Shown: positions 1 to 6,273 of the stretch, one piece after another
How positions within the stretch are numbered: position 1 is the first letter of the stretch
Layout of the letters: each line of letters starts with the position of its first letter
Origin: RGIG5612 sp963591145
GTDB lineage: Bacteria; Bacillota; Clostridia; Lachnospirales; Lachnospiraceae
Assembly: GCA_963591145.1 (NCBI GenBank)
Contig: CAVARE010000088.1
Span: forward strand, 1-6,273
DNA length: 6,273 nt
Direction of reading: 5' to 3'
Notes under the pieces: generated by a model
Told to the model about the DNA's origin: nothing
The model's database searches: none
The model's input: the letters and a program-made list of their open reading frames with translations, nothing else
Position numbers and translations under genes: made by a program

Positions 1-60
1 CTTAATTGTAAGTTGTTCAACTTTCTGTGTCCATAGTTATATCCTAATACCAATATTCCG
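1..60 (+). pseudogene. Upstream remnant of the RloA-like ATPase gene, interrupted by a stop
   Basis: This stretch is in the same frame as the ATPase fragment that follows. It is open at the window edge, meets a TAG at 34-36, then reads on without a stop as LYPNTNIP into the ATG at 61. There is no Shine-Dalgarno sequence in front of that ATG; the bases before it are pyrimidine- and A-rich. The simplest reading is that the original coding sequence ran through here and has been broken by the stop or by a nearby indel. No other frame gives a convincing long open path. The claim that it is homologous to the RloA mid-region is an inference from position and character, not from an alignment. Confidence 0.4.
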
Positions 61-720
61 ATGAAGCATACAATTGAACTGATGAAAAACAAAAATCGAC
101 TTCAACAAAAAGTTGTTGATTTTATTAAAAATGCAGATTTATATATGGATAATTTCGAGTATGTGGATATGGATCGAATTAAGATGGCAGCTGACAATGA
201 GTTCGATAAACCAGATGAAAAGGTTTTGGATGTTCCAGAGGATTTGATGGACAAGATGAGGCTGGTATCGACATATAAAGGTGTACATGTTCCGAGCTTA
301 TTATTTGATTCTACAGGCACGAAGAAAATAGCTGCATTGGCAAGCTATGTGATAGAAGGTCTTGAACAAGGCAGAATCCTTGTGGTTGATGAATTGGATA
401 GCAGTATACACTTTAAGCTGACTAGGGCAATTGTGGCGCTTTTTAATAATGAGTTAAATACAAACGCACAATTAATATTTACAGTACATGATATTAATCT
501 GATGGATTGCAAGAAATTATTTCGCAAGGAACAGATATGGTTTGTGCATAAGGACGAAGACGGTGTATATGTCTATTCGTTGGCTGATTTTACTGCACAG
601 CAAGGTGTCAGAGATACAACAGATATTATTGAAAAATATAGAAAGGGAGCATTGGGAGCTCTTCCAGAACCAGAATTAATTAATTCACTGTTAAGCATCA
701 AGGGAAATAAGGGGGAGTAA
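61..720 (+). CDS. C-terminal half of an RloA/AbiLi-like AAA ATPase (probably a broken gene)
   Basis: This 219-residue frame resembles the C-terminal half of the SMC/ABC-like AAA ATPases called RloA or AbiLi, which pair with RloB-type proteins in anti-phage (abortive infection) loci. Visible motifs in order are a signature-like DSTGTKK (about 83-89), Walker B RILVVDE (105-111) followed by LDSSIH, and the H-loop FTVHDINLMD (140-149, H143). A family-typical tail follows, with EQIWFV, VYSLADF and a closing YRKGALGALPEP stretch. No Walker A (GxxxxGKS/T) is present, and the family is usually near 400 residues, so about 170-200 N-terminal residues are absent. The ATG at 61 has no ribosome binding site and an in-frame TAG lies just upstream. 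I therefore read this as a pseudogene or remnant, unable to bind ATP alone. The stop is 6 bases before the partner gene. Confidence 0.75.
   Translation: MKHTIELMKNKNRLQQKVVDFIKNADLYMDNFEYVDMDRIKMAADNEFDKPDEKVLDVPEDLMDKMRLVSTYKGVHVPSLLFDSTGTKKIAALASYVIEGLEQGRILVVDELDSSIHFKLTRAIVALFNNELNTNAQLIFTVHDINLMDCKKLFRKEQIWFVHKDEDGVYVYSLADFTAQQGVRDTTDIIEKYRKGALGALPEPELINSLLSIKGNKGE
711..717 (+). promoter_or_regulatory. Ribosome binding site of the RloB-like gene
   Basis: GGGGGAG lies inside the last codons of the ATPase gene, 9 bases before the ATG at 727. It supports 727 rather than the out-of-frame ATG at 720, which stops within 12 codons. It also implies that the two genes were translated as a pair. 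Confidence 0.65.
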
Positions 721-726
721 TGACAG

Positions 727-1365
727 ATGGAAAGCAGACTTCCTGTTATTTCTGATAAGAGAAAAATATGTATTATATGTGAAGGTAATGAAGAATATGA
801 GTATTTAAACAGATTAAATTCGCTGAGTGTGTGGAATGACCAATATGAAATATCTTTGGATAATGCTGGAGGGAATGGTAATATACCCGCGAGATACCAG
901 GATAGATATCAGAACGGCGCATTTGAGCTGGTATTGATTTTTTGCGATACAGAAAAGAAACCATATGAACAATATGAAGATATTAAACGAAAAATTAACG
1001 AATTTCATGGTGTAGCGGATGCAGCCGAAGAGGTGATAATTTTCGAAAATCCTTGTACGATGCAGATTGTAACGAAGCATTGGACAGATGAAAATCTCAA
1101 GTCTCCAGCAAAGCCTGTTAATGCAGCGATGATAGAAAAATATACCAATGTGAAGAATTATAAGGGACGAGCAGATCAGACCAAGATCGTTATGAGTTGT
1201 GTTACTGCAGAAAATTATAAAGAAATGTGTCAACGTGTAAAACAGATGGAAATGGAAGATACAGTTATTGGCGGCAGCAATTTTGGGAAATTCATTGAGT
1301 TATTTGAATGCGGCGATGCTGAATGGATAAGAATAATTAATAATCATCTGGAGGCTACAGAGTAA
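727..1365 (+). CDS. RloB-like Toprim-related protein, putative anti-phage effector
   Basis: This 212-residue protein starts 6 bases after the ATPase stop. Its features in order are a strand-and-acid motif CIICEGNEEYEYL (about 15-27, with E19 placed like the first Toprim glutamate), an acidic strand LVLIFCDTEKK (68-78, D74), an ENPC segment (107-110) matching in position the NPxFE-type motif of RloB proteins, and a late SNFGKFIELFE (184-194). No transmembrane segment or signal peptide is visible. RloB proteins are about 200 residues, so it looks full length. In related ATPase/Toprim pairs, such as AbiL, the ATPase is thought to sense infection and the Toprim-like partner to act as a nuclease. 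Here the ATPase is broken, so the effector may be orphaned. An uncharacterised Toprim-like family other than RloB is possible, because the motif match is moderate. Confidence 0.65.
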   Translation: MESRLPVISDKRKICIICEGNEEYEYLNRLNSLSVWNDQYEISLDNAGGNGNIPARYQDRYQNGAFELVLIFCDTEKKPYEQYEDIKRKINEFHGVADAAEEVIIFENPCTMQIVTKHWTDENLKSPAKPVNAAMIEKYTNVKNYKGRADQTKIVMSCVTAENYKEMCQRVKQMEMEDTVIGGSNFGKFIELFECGDAEWIRIINNHLEATE

Positions 1366-1367
1366 TA

Positions 1368-1532
1368 CAGAACTTCGTGGAGTGCGAGCACACAGAGAAC
1401 ACTTAATCTGAATGTATACAGAAGTATTATGTAGAAGAACAGGATGGCAGGCTGTTGAGATTTGTTGATATGGCAGAGTATCTGCTGAGGTATTTTGTGG
1501 AGTACGATAAACAAAAAATGGAGGAGTATTAA
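1368..1532 (+). pseudogene. 3'-end relic of a lost gene (about 42 coding-like codons)
   Basis: No intact gene lies between the RloB-like stop and the next start, but frame 3 reads like protein. A segment with NFVECEHTENT ends at TAA (1404-1406). From 1407 an uninterrupted stretch includes YYVEEQDGRLLRF and YLLRYFVEYDKQKMEEY, ending at TAA 1530-1532. That last stop shares its A with the ATG of the glycosyltransferase (TAATG), the arrangement of a coupled upstream gene. There is no convincing start or ribosome binding site for it as a small gene; an internal ATG at 1470 would give 20 residues. The likeliest explanation is the 3' tail of a former polysaccharide-cluster gene whose body was deleted or replaced by the RloAB segment. 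The family of the lost gene cannot be named from so few residues. Confidence 0.4.
1520..1526 (+). promoter_or_regulatory. Ribosome binding site of the DUF6625-type gene
   Basis: GGAGGAG is a near-perfect Shine-Dalgarno sequence, 5 bases before the ATG at 1532. It lies in the last codons of the relic frame and fixes the start of the glycosyltransferase-like gene. Confidence 0.7.
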
Positions 1533-2506
1533 TGAGAGATAACAAGATTTGTGTAATTTCGGCATACTTTGGAAAAGTTCCTAATTATTTTCCTCTTTGG
1601 CTAAAATCATGTGAAAATAATCCAGAGGTTGATTTCTTGTTTGTCACAGATGACGTTATTGCTGAACATCCATCAAATGTTATTGTGCATAAAACAACAC
1701 TAGAAGCTGTTAAGAGCAAAGCAAGCGAGATTCTAGGATTTGAGGCTTCTTTGGAGCGCCCATACAAAATGTGTGATTACAAACCGATGTATGGAGTTCT
1801 TTTTGCTGATATGCTTAGTCAATACGATTACTGGGGTCATTGTGATATAGATCTTATATTCGGAGATTTGCAGCATTATTTTGAAAAATATGATCTGTAC
1901 AGATATGACAGATTTTTGCCGTTGGGACACCTCTCATTGTATAAAAACTCAGAAGAAATAAATAATCGATATAAGAGTGAGTTACTGATCAATAATTATA
2001 TCGAAGTGTTTTCAAATGATAAGAGCTATATATTTGATGAAATAGGAGGAATGACACCATTTTATGCTAATAGCAGTTATCCGTTTTTTAAAAAACGAGT
2101 CTTTGCAGATATAGCGTCAATTTATGAGCGCTACAGATTGATTGAAGAATACATCTATGATGAAAAACCTAAGAACTATCCAAAGCAGATTTTTTTGTGG
2201 GAAAATGGAAAATGCTACCGTGAATGGATGATAGGTGGCAAACTTTTTAAAGAAGAATATATCTATGTTCACTTTAAAAAGAGACCGAATTTTAAAGTTG
2301 AATTTGATGTAAAAGCAGTAGATGCATTTTATATTACAAAATTTGGATTTGTGCCGAAAGCACAAATAACAGATCAGGAGATTATTCAGAAACTAAATCC
2401 ATATGAAGGCAAACTTCATGAATTTAAAGAATTCGCACGATTTAAATCGCTGAAATATATTAGAAAGTTAAAAGGAAAAATCAAGAGAGGGATACAGACG
2501 GATTGA
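1532..2506 (+). CDS. DUF6625-type putative glycosyltransferase
   Basis: This 324-residue soluble protein has the look of the DUF6625 family found in Firmicutes surface-polysaccharide loci. It opens with a short hydrophobic strand and ICVISAYFGKVPNYFPLWLKSC (about 6-27, typical of the family), then DFLFVTDD (34-41). Next come YKMCDYKPMYG (79-88) and WGHCDIDLIFGDL (101-113), whose D105-x-D107 is the expected metal and nucleotide-sugar binding motif of GT-A glycosyltransferases. Later segments include FDEIGG (168-173) and YVHFKKRP (245-252), and the C-terminus is lysine-rich (LKYIRKLKGKIKRG). No membrane span is evident, so it probably works at the cytoplasmic face, adding a sugar to a lipid-linked glycan. 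Donor and acceptor cannot be read from the sequence. It overlaps the downstream flippase start by 4 bases, so the two are probably co-translated. Family assignment is from recalled motif pattern. Confidence 0.8.
   Translation: MRDNKICVISAYFGKVPNYFPLWLKSCENNPEVDFLFVTDDVIAEHPSNVIVHKTTLEAVKSKASEILGFEASLERPYKMCDYKPMYGVLFADMLSQYDYWGHCDIDLIFGDLQHYFEKYDLYRYDRFLPLGHLSLYKNSEEINNRYKSELLINNYIEVFSNDKSYIFDEIGGMTPFYANSSYPFFKKRVFADIASIYERYRLIEEYIYDEKPKNYPKQIFLWENGKCYREWMIGGKLFKEEYIYVHFKKRPNFKVEFDVKAVDAFYITKFGFVPKAQITDQEIIQKLNPYEGKLHEFKEFARFKSLKYIRKLKGKIKRGIQTD
2485..2491 (+). promoter_or_regulatory. Ribosome binding site supporting the TTG start of the flippase
   Basis: GAGAGGG sits 11 bases before the TTG at 2503, a slightly long spacing. 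The next in-frame ATG is at codon 33, inside the first membrane helix of the family, and would remove conserved residues. TTG is therefore the better start. Confidence 0.5.
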
Positions 2507-3960
2507 ATACCAGCGAAATCAAGGAAAAAACATCTATTGCAACGAGATGGTCATCATTAGCGGAACTTGCAGCAAAAATTATCTCACCGATTGTAAATAT
2601 GATTTTGGCGAGACTGCTCACTCCAGAAGCTTTTGGCGTTGTGGCAACTGTAACCATGATTACCAGTTTTGCTGATATATTTACTGACGCGGGATTTCAG
2701 AAGTTTATAGTTCAGCATGATTTTGAGTCGAGGAAAGAACTAGACCAGAATACAAATGTTGCTTTTTGGACTAACCTGGCTATATCAATGATTCTATATG
2801 TAGCGATATTCGTTTATCGTGATGGACTGGCAAAACTGGTAGGAAATGAAGGTCTTGGTATGGTTATTGCTGTTGCAGCACTTTCGTTACCGATGACGTC
2901 ATTTTCGAGCATACAAACAGCTCGATTTAAACGTGATTTTGATTTCAAAACTGTATTTTATGTCAGGGTGCTTACGAGTCTGGTTCCTGTTGTTGTAACA
3001 GTTCCGCTGGCCATACTGTTAAGAAGCTATTGGGCGTTGGTGATAGGCACATTAGCAAGTAATTTTGTAACAGCAGTTGTTTTGTATATTAAGTCGCCTT
3101 GGAAACCAGGGTTTTATTATAATTGGATTCAGTTTAAAGGAATGTTTTCATATAGCTGGTGGATTTTGCTTGAATCTATTGCGATATGGTTAACGTCATA
3201 TATCGGCACATTTATCGTCGGGCTGTACCTATCAGAATACTATGTTGGAATCTATAAAACGTCAATGTCAACCGTGAATCAAATTACTGCAATTATTTCG
3301 GCAGCAACATCCATGCCGCTATTTGTTGCGCTTTCAAGGCTGAAAGACAATGAAAAGGCACGAACAGAAATGTACTGTAAATATATGCAGGCAATCAGTG
3401 TACTAGTTGTGCCACTTGGCGTAGGAATCTATTTATACAGAGAGGTAATCACAACTGTACTGCTGGGGTCTCAGTGGACAGAGGCAACTGAGTTTATTGG
3501 ATTATGGGGCCTTATGAGTTCAATTAGCCTGATATTGGGGACGTATTGCAATGGTTTATTTAATGCCGTTGGTAAAACTAAACTCTCTTTTTTGGCTCAA
3601 ATACTTCACCTTGCAGCGCTCGTTCCAATTCTGCTGATTACTGCACCAAAGGGATTTGAGGTTCTATATGTGAGCAGAACAATGGTGAGGCTTGAGCTGA
3701 TAGTTGTTGAGTTGCTGATAATGAAGATAGCTCTAAAGTTTCCTCTTCTAAAATTATTCAAAGAATTTATACCATCAATGATATGTACACTGATAATGGT
3801 ACTGGTAAGCTGCTTAATATATAACATATTTGATGGTATTCTGTGGAAATTTGTCTGTGTAGGAATATGCGTTTGCGTATATGGATTGGCAATGTTTTTA
3901 TTATATAAAGATGTGCTTGTTAATGCCATGTCTACGTTTGGCATTCATGTTAGAAGATGA
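2503..3960 (+). CDS. Wzx/TuaB-like oligosaccharide flippase (MATE/MVF superfamily)
   Basis: This 485-residue polytopic membrane protein is almost entirely hydrophobic helices, consistent with the 12-14 spans of polysaccharide exporters (PF13440/PF01943 type). The diagnostic N-terminus is present: WSSLAELAAKIISPIVNMIL (16-35), then ARLLTPEAFGVVA (36-48) and FADIFTDAGFQKFIVQ (56-71), as in TuaB-like flippases. These proteins move undecaprenyl-linked oligosaccharides across the cytoplasmic membrane. Length is normal and the frame is unbroken. It starts with TTG inside TTGA, overlapping the stop of the DUF6625-type gene, and its own TGA overlaps the next ATG (ATGA). This puts it in the middle of a coupled three-gene unit. 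The glycan it carries is unknown, because flippase specificity cannot be read from sequence, but its neighbours suggest a surface polysaccharide or wall glycan. Confidence 0.92.
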   Translation: MNTSEIKEKTSIATRWSSLAELAAKIISPIVNMILARLLTPEAFGVVATVTMITSFADIFTDAGFQKFIVQHDFESRKELDQNTNVAFWTNLAISMILYVAIFVYRDGLAKLVGNEGLGMVIAVAALSLPMTSFSSIQTARFKRDFDFKTVFYVRVLTSLVPVVVTVPLAILLRSYWALVIGTLASNFVTAVVLYIKSPWKPGFYYNWIQFKGMFSYSWWILLESIAIWLTSYIGTFIVGLYLSEYYVGIYKTSMSTVNQITAIISAATSMPLFVALSRLKDNEKARTEMYCKYMQAISVLVVPLGVGIYLYREVITTVLLGSQWTEATEFIGLWGLMSSISLILGTYCNGLFNAVGKTKLSFLAQILHLAALVPILLITAPKGFEVLYVSRTMVRLELIVVELLIMKIALKFPLLKLFKEFIPSMICTLIMVLVSCLIYNIFDGILWKFVCVGICVCVYGLAMFLLYKDVLVNAMSTFGIHVRR

Positions 3961-5036
3961 AAGGAAATCTTGAACTTATGTTAAATGATATGTCAAAACA
4001 CTATATTGGTGAACTAAGCGCATGTAATTTTTCTAAAACAATTCTTATGGTTTTAGTGATATTCTGTCATGCGATTGATTTTTGGACAGGAACATGGTTT
4101 ACCTGCAATCCAGTGTTTGAATCTGAGGGACTATGCCTATTGGCAGAATATGTTGGCGGATTTCATATTTATGGATTTGCTCTGATTTCGGGATATATCT
4201 TTGCCTATAAGGTGATGTCGGGGGAGTATAGTCACTATTTGTCATTTTTACAAAATAAAGCAAAAAGACTGTTGGTTCCATACGTGTTTGTAGTGCTTAT
4301 TTGGGTGGCACCTATTTCAGAATACTTCTTTAGAAAAGATTTTATGTACATGATAAAGACATACATTTTATGCATTAATCCAAGCCAATTATGGTTCTTG
4401 TGGATGCTGTTCGGAGTATTTGCAATTGTATGGCCAATTCGAAGAGTTGTGTTTGAAAAACCAATTGCTGGATGGACAATTGCCATAGTTTTTTATTGTA
4501 TTGGAACTATTGGAGGTAATTTTATCCCGAATGTGTTCTGCATATGGACAGCGTGCCAGTATGTATTGTTCTTCTTTATGGGGATGAGAATAATGGCAAA
4601 AGGTGAAAAGCGAGAGCAACGTATTATAGATATAATACCATGGTACTGTTGGTTGGTTATAGATTTGATACTGTTTGCTGGAAAAACTTTCGTTGAAAGG
4701 CAAAACGGACTCATGTGGAATGTCATGTTAATTGGATTAAAGCTCCTGCTACATATTGTTGGTGCAATTATGGCATGGATGATATTACAGCGACTGTCAT
4801 GCCGTATCAGGTGGCAAGATAGTAAAGTGTTTAATAAGCTTTCAAGTTATTCAATGTCTATGTACTTATTTCATCAGCAGATTATATATTTCTCAATACA
4901 GGCATTGAACGGAGTCGTAAATCCATGGTTTAATGCTGTTATAAACTTTATAGTAGCGATTGTGATTTCATGGGCAATCAGTGCTTTGCTAATGAAGTGG
5001 AGAGTTACAAGATTTTTGATAGGAGAAAAAATTTAA
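3957..5036 (+). CDS. Acyltransferase 3 family membrane protein (glycan O-acylation)
   Basis: This 359-residue integral membrane protein of the acyltransferase-3 (PF01757, OafA/YrhL-like) family probably transfers acetyl or another acyl group to exported or membrane-linked sugars. Visible features are the first membrane helix with the conserved histidine in VIFCHAIDFW (34-43, H38), FALISGYIFAYK (74-85), the basic loop NKAKRLLVPYV (100-110), PSQLWFLWMLFG (142-153), several more hydrophobic helices (about ten in all), and the near-terminal SYSMSMYLFHQQIIYF (297-312). The length fits the family. The ATG at 3957 overlaps the flippase stop (ATGA). Its upstream ribosome site is weak, and the ATG at 3978, 11 bases after an AAGGAA, is a credible alternative that would remove seven residues. 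It is the last gene of the coupled cassette. Confidence 0.9.
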   Translation: MKGNLELMLNDMSKHYIGELSACNFSKTILMVLVIFCHAIDFWTGTWFTCNPVFESEGLCLLAEYVGGFHIYGFALISGYIFAYKVMSGEYSHYLSFLQNKAKRLLVPYVFVVLIWVAPISEYFFRKDFMYMIKTYILCINPSQLWFLWMLFGVFAIVWPIRRVVFEKPIAGWTIAIVFYCIGTIGGNFIPNVFCIWTACQYVLFFFMGMRIMAKGEKREQRIIDIIPWYCWLVIDLILFAGKTFVERQNGLMWNVMLIGLKLLLHIVGAIMAWMILQRLSCRIRWQDSKVFNKLSSYSMSMYLFHQQIIYFSIQALNGVVNPWFNAVINFIVAIVISWAISALLMKWRVTRFLIGEKI

Positions 5037-5284
5037 TGCATAGACACATGATGCGAGAGATGGGTTGACTGGTATTGGAGGATAAACGCTCTATAATATA
5101 TCAAGCTTGCAATCTGACGCATTTGTATCCTTGTTGCAGATCTGGCAAAATTTATTCTGCATCAATTATCAAAGAAGACCGGAAATGCCGTTGCCGAGAA
5201 TTAAGGATATTAATCACCTGAGATGATGTTGATGTCAATCAGGATAACCAGGATTTATGTTTCAAAGAAAGTTTTTTCATACAG
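5037..5284 (+). other. Gene-free gap of about 250 bases
   Basis: No complete gene is supported here on either strand. I see no strong stem-loop with a T-run, so no terminator for the polysaccharide unit is called. The best inverted pair is CCTGA (5217-5221) with TCAGG (5239-5243), which is too weak for a terminator. Frame 1 stays open from 5086 to 5223 and ends in a plausible but unrecognised peptide (ending PRIKDINHLR), which could be a decayed gene tail. Frame 2 is open from 5222 into the next gene. A weak promoter candidate lies at 5065-5097. Confidence 0.5.
5065..5097 (+). promoter_or_regulatory. Weak promoter candidate with long spacer
   Basis: TTGACT (5065-5070) and a perfect TATAAT (5092-5097) are separated by 21 bases, against the usual 16-18. 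Either transcription here needs an activator, as in long-spacer promoters, or only the -10 box is meaningful. It would drive the nucleotidyltransferase-family gene 190 bases downstream. Confidence 0.22.
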
Positions 5285-6273
5285 ATGTCGATAACTAAAG
5301 AACAGAATACCATATTAACAATCCTTCGTGATTTTGTTAATGGTGAAAAAACGAATATTGATGAAGCAGATGCTGTTGATTGGGAGCAGGTGCGGTCACT
5401 CGCCCAGGGGCAGCAGCTGGCTGCGATTGTATACGCCCAGACGAAGAGAACTTCGTTCGAACGGACGTATTTGCTTCAGATATCTCGCAGCGTGCGCATT
5501 GATGAGCAGTTGCAGCAATTTGCCCAGCTGATGGACGGCTGTGAATATTTCTTGATGAAGGGGGCATGTCTGAAGAATTGCTATCCTATTCCGCAGCTGC
5601 GCTCAATGGGGGATGTGGATGTGGTGATTCACCCAGAGGATCGCGATACCGTACATGGCAGAATGTTGGCGGCGGGATTTGTTTTGCAGAAATCCTGGGA
5701 GGAACAATGGATATACGAGAAGAATGATGTCTTGTATGAGATCCATGACCGGTTGGTTGTAAGCCGTGAGGGCAATGCGTCGCATGATGATTTTGCGGCG
5801 CGTGTCTGGGAATATGTGAGGGACAATGAGCTGGATTGGAGCTATCATTTTATCTATGTGTTGACGCATCTGCGAAAACATTTGCTGGGACACGGTGTGG
5901 GACTCAGGCAGTTTATGGACATCGCGGTGATGTGCAGGTATAGACAAGGGCTGGACTGGCACTGGATTATGCAGGAGCTGGAGCAGATGGGGATGCTGAC
6001 ATTTGCACGGCAGGTGATGGCGTTTAATGAGAGAACGTTTGGCGTGCAGATGCCACAGGAGCTTCTTTCGGCAGATGTGCAGCCGATGATGGGAGATGAC
6101 TTTTATTATGCGGCGCTGGACAGAATATTCAGCGATGGCGTATTCGGGCATGGCAGCGCGGACGAGGATTCCGCGGCTATAGCTAAGATCATGCATACGC
6201 AGGGGAAGGATAGGGCTGACGCACGCAGGCTGATGCTGCTGCGTAAGGCGTTCCCGGGCTACGAGCAGTTGAG
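5285..6273 (+). CDS. Nucleotidyltransferase family protein (PF14907 type), 3' end outside the window
   Basis: The frame from ATG 5285 is open to the right edge (329 codons plus 2 bases). It belongs to the uncharacterised nucleotidyltransferase family (NTP_transf_5) common in Firmicutes and often found near surface-glycan or peptide-modification genes. The family hallmark is complete: FLMKGACL (89-96, K92-G93), YPIPQLRSMGDVDVVI (100-115) with metal-binding acids D110 and D112, then YEIHDRL (151-157). An all-helical C-terminal part follows, including HFIYVLTHLRKHLLGHG, RQFMDIAVM, and a closing RKAFPGYEQL that in relatives precedes a final 40-50 residues. The substrate is unknown. No membrane span is visible. 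The start has only a poor ribosome site (AAAGAAAG about 11 bases upstream); the frame is open back to 5222 but without a better start. The first ~33 codons are AT-rich and the rest GC-rich, unlike the genes to the left. Confidence 0.85.
   Translation, partial: MSITKEQNTILTILRDFVNGEKTNIDEADAVDWEQVRSLAQGQQLAAIVYAQTKRTSFERTYLLQISRSVRIDEQLQQFAQLMDGCEYFLMKGACLKNCYPIPQLRSMGDVDVVIHPEDRDTVHGRMLAAGFVLQKSWEEQWIYEKNDVLYEIHDRLVVSREGNASHDDFAARVWEYVRDNELDWSYHFIYVLTHLRKHLLGHGVGLRQFMDIAVMCRYRQGLDWHWIMQELEQMGMLTFARQVMAFNERTFGVQMPQELLSADVQPMMGDDFYYAALDRIFSDGVFGHGSADEDSAAIAKIMHTQGKDRADARRLMLLRKAFPGYEQL

Noticed and set aside
814..1233. Long reverse-strand open frame (139 codons) opposite the RloB-like gene
   Set aside because: Rich in Ile, Phe, His and Cys with no recognisable motif or ribosome site. 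It is antisense to a gene with clear motifs and normal length, so it is a shadow frame.
1470..1532. Small gene of 20 codons starting at the ATG at 1470
   Set aside because: No ribosome binding site, and the coding-like frame extends well upstream of this ATG, so a gene-tail relic explains it better.
5217..5243. CCTGA/TCAGG inverted repeat as a terminator or operator
   Set aside because: Only a 5-base stem with a 17-base loop and no T-run; it can occur by chance.
5328..5531. Forward 67-codon frame inside the start of the nucleotidyltransferase-family gene
   Set aside because: It overlaps the motif-bearing frame, has no ribosome site, and its protein (many Arg, Ser, Leu) shows no domain.
5603..6196. 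Reverse-strand open frame of 197 codons opposite the nucleotidyltransferase-family gene
   Set aside because: Composition is His/Pro/Gln-rich as expected from the antisense of a GC-rich gene. The forward frame carries the conserved K-G and GDVDV motifs and is open to the window edge.
1..6273. CRISPR array, tRNA or rRNA genes, transposase or integrase
   Set aside because: No regularly spaced repeats, no structural RNA signature and no mobile-element protein could be recognised on either strand.

Overview
The window looks like part of a Clostridia (Firmicutes) chromosome, most likely a Lachnospiraceae-type gut anaerobe. This is inferred from the AT-rich genes, the G-rich Shine-Dalgarno sites, and the gene families present; no ribosomal or species marker is in the window. 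All genes read rightward. Base composition is uneven. Sampled lines in the left five-sixths are about one-third G+C, while the last ~0.9 kb is above 50%, which suggests an acquired accessory block lying against more native sequence.

Region 1 (1-1365) holds a two-gene module resembling RloA/RloB (AbiL-type) anti-phage systems. The ATPase gene is broken. Only the C-terminal half is present (signature-like motif, Walker B, H-loop), preceded by an in-frame stop and lacking a Walker A motif. The Toprim-like RloB-type partner appears complete. Region 2 (1366-1532) has no intact gene. It keeps a coding-like peptide tail that ends in a TAATG junction with the next gene, apparently the 3' remnant of a lost gene.

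Region 3 (1532-5036) is a tightly coupled three-gene cell-surface polysaccharide cassette: a DUF6625-type putative glycosyltransferase with a DID motif, a Wzx/TuaB-like flippase starting at TTG, and an acyltransferase-3 membrane protein. The junctions overlap by 1 or 4 bases. The inferred division of labour is sugar addition, export of the lipid-linked unit, and acyl decoration.

Region 4 (5037-5284) is a non-coding or decayed gap with a weak promoter candidate. Region 5 (5285 to the window edge) is a nucleotidyltransferase-family protein of the PF14907 type, open at the right edge. Its first ~100 bases are AT-rich (33 of 100 G+C) and the following 60 are GC-rich (39 of 60), so a possible recombination boundary lies inside the gene.

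I do not see a clearly new system. The points most worth a second look are the half-lost RloAB module next to the polysaccharide cassette, the gene-tail relic between them, and the composition jump inside the last gene.
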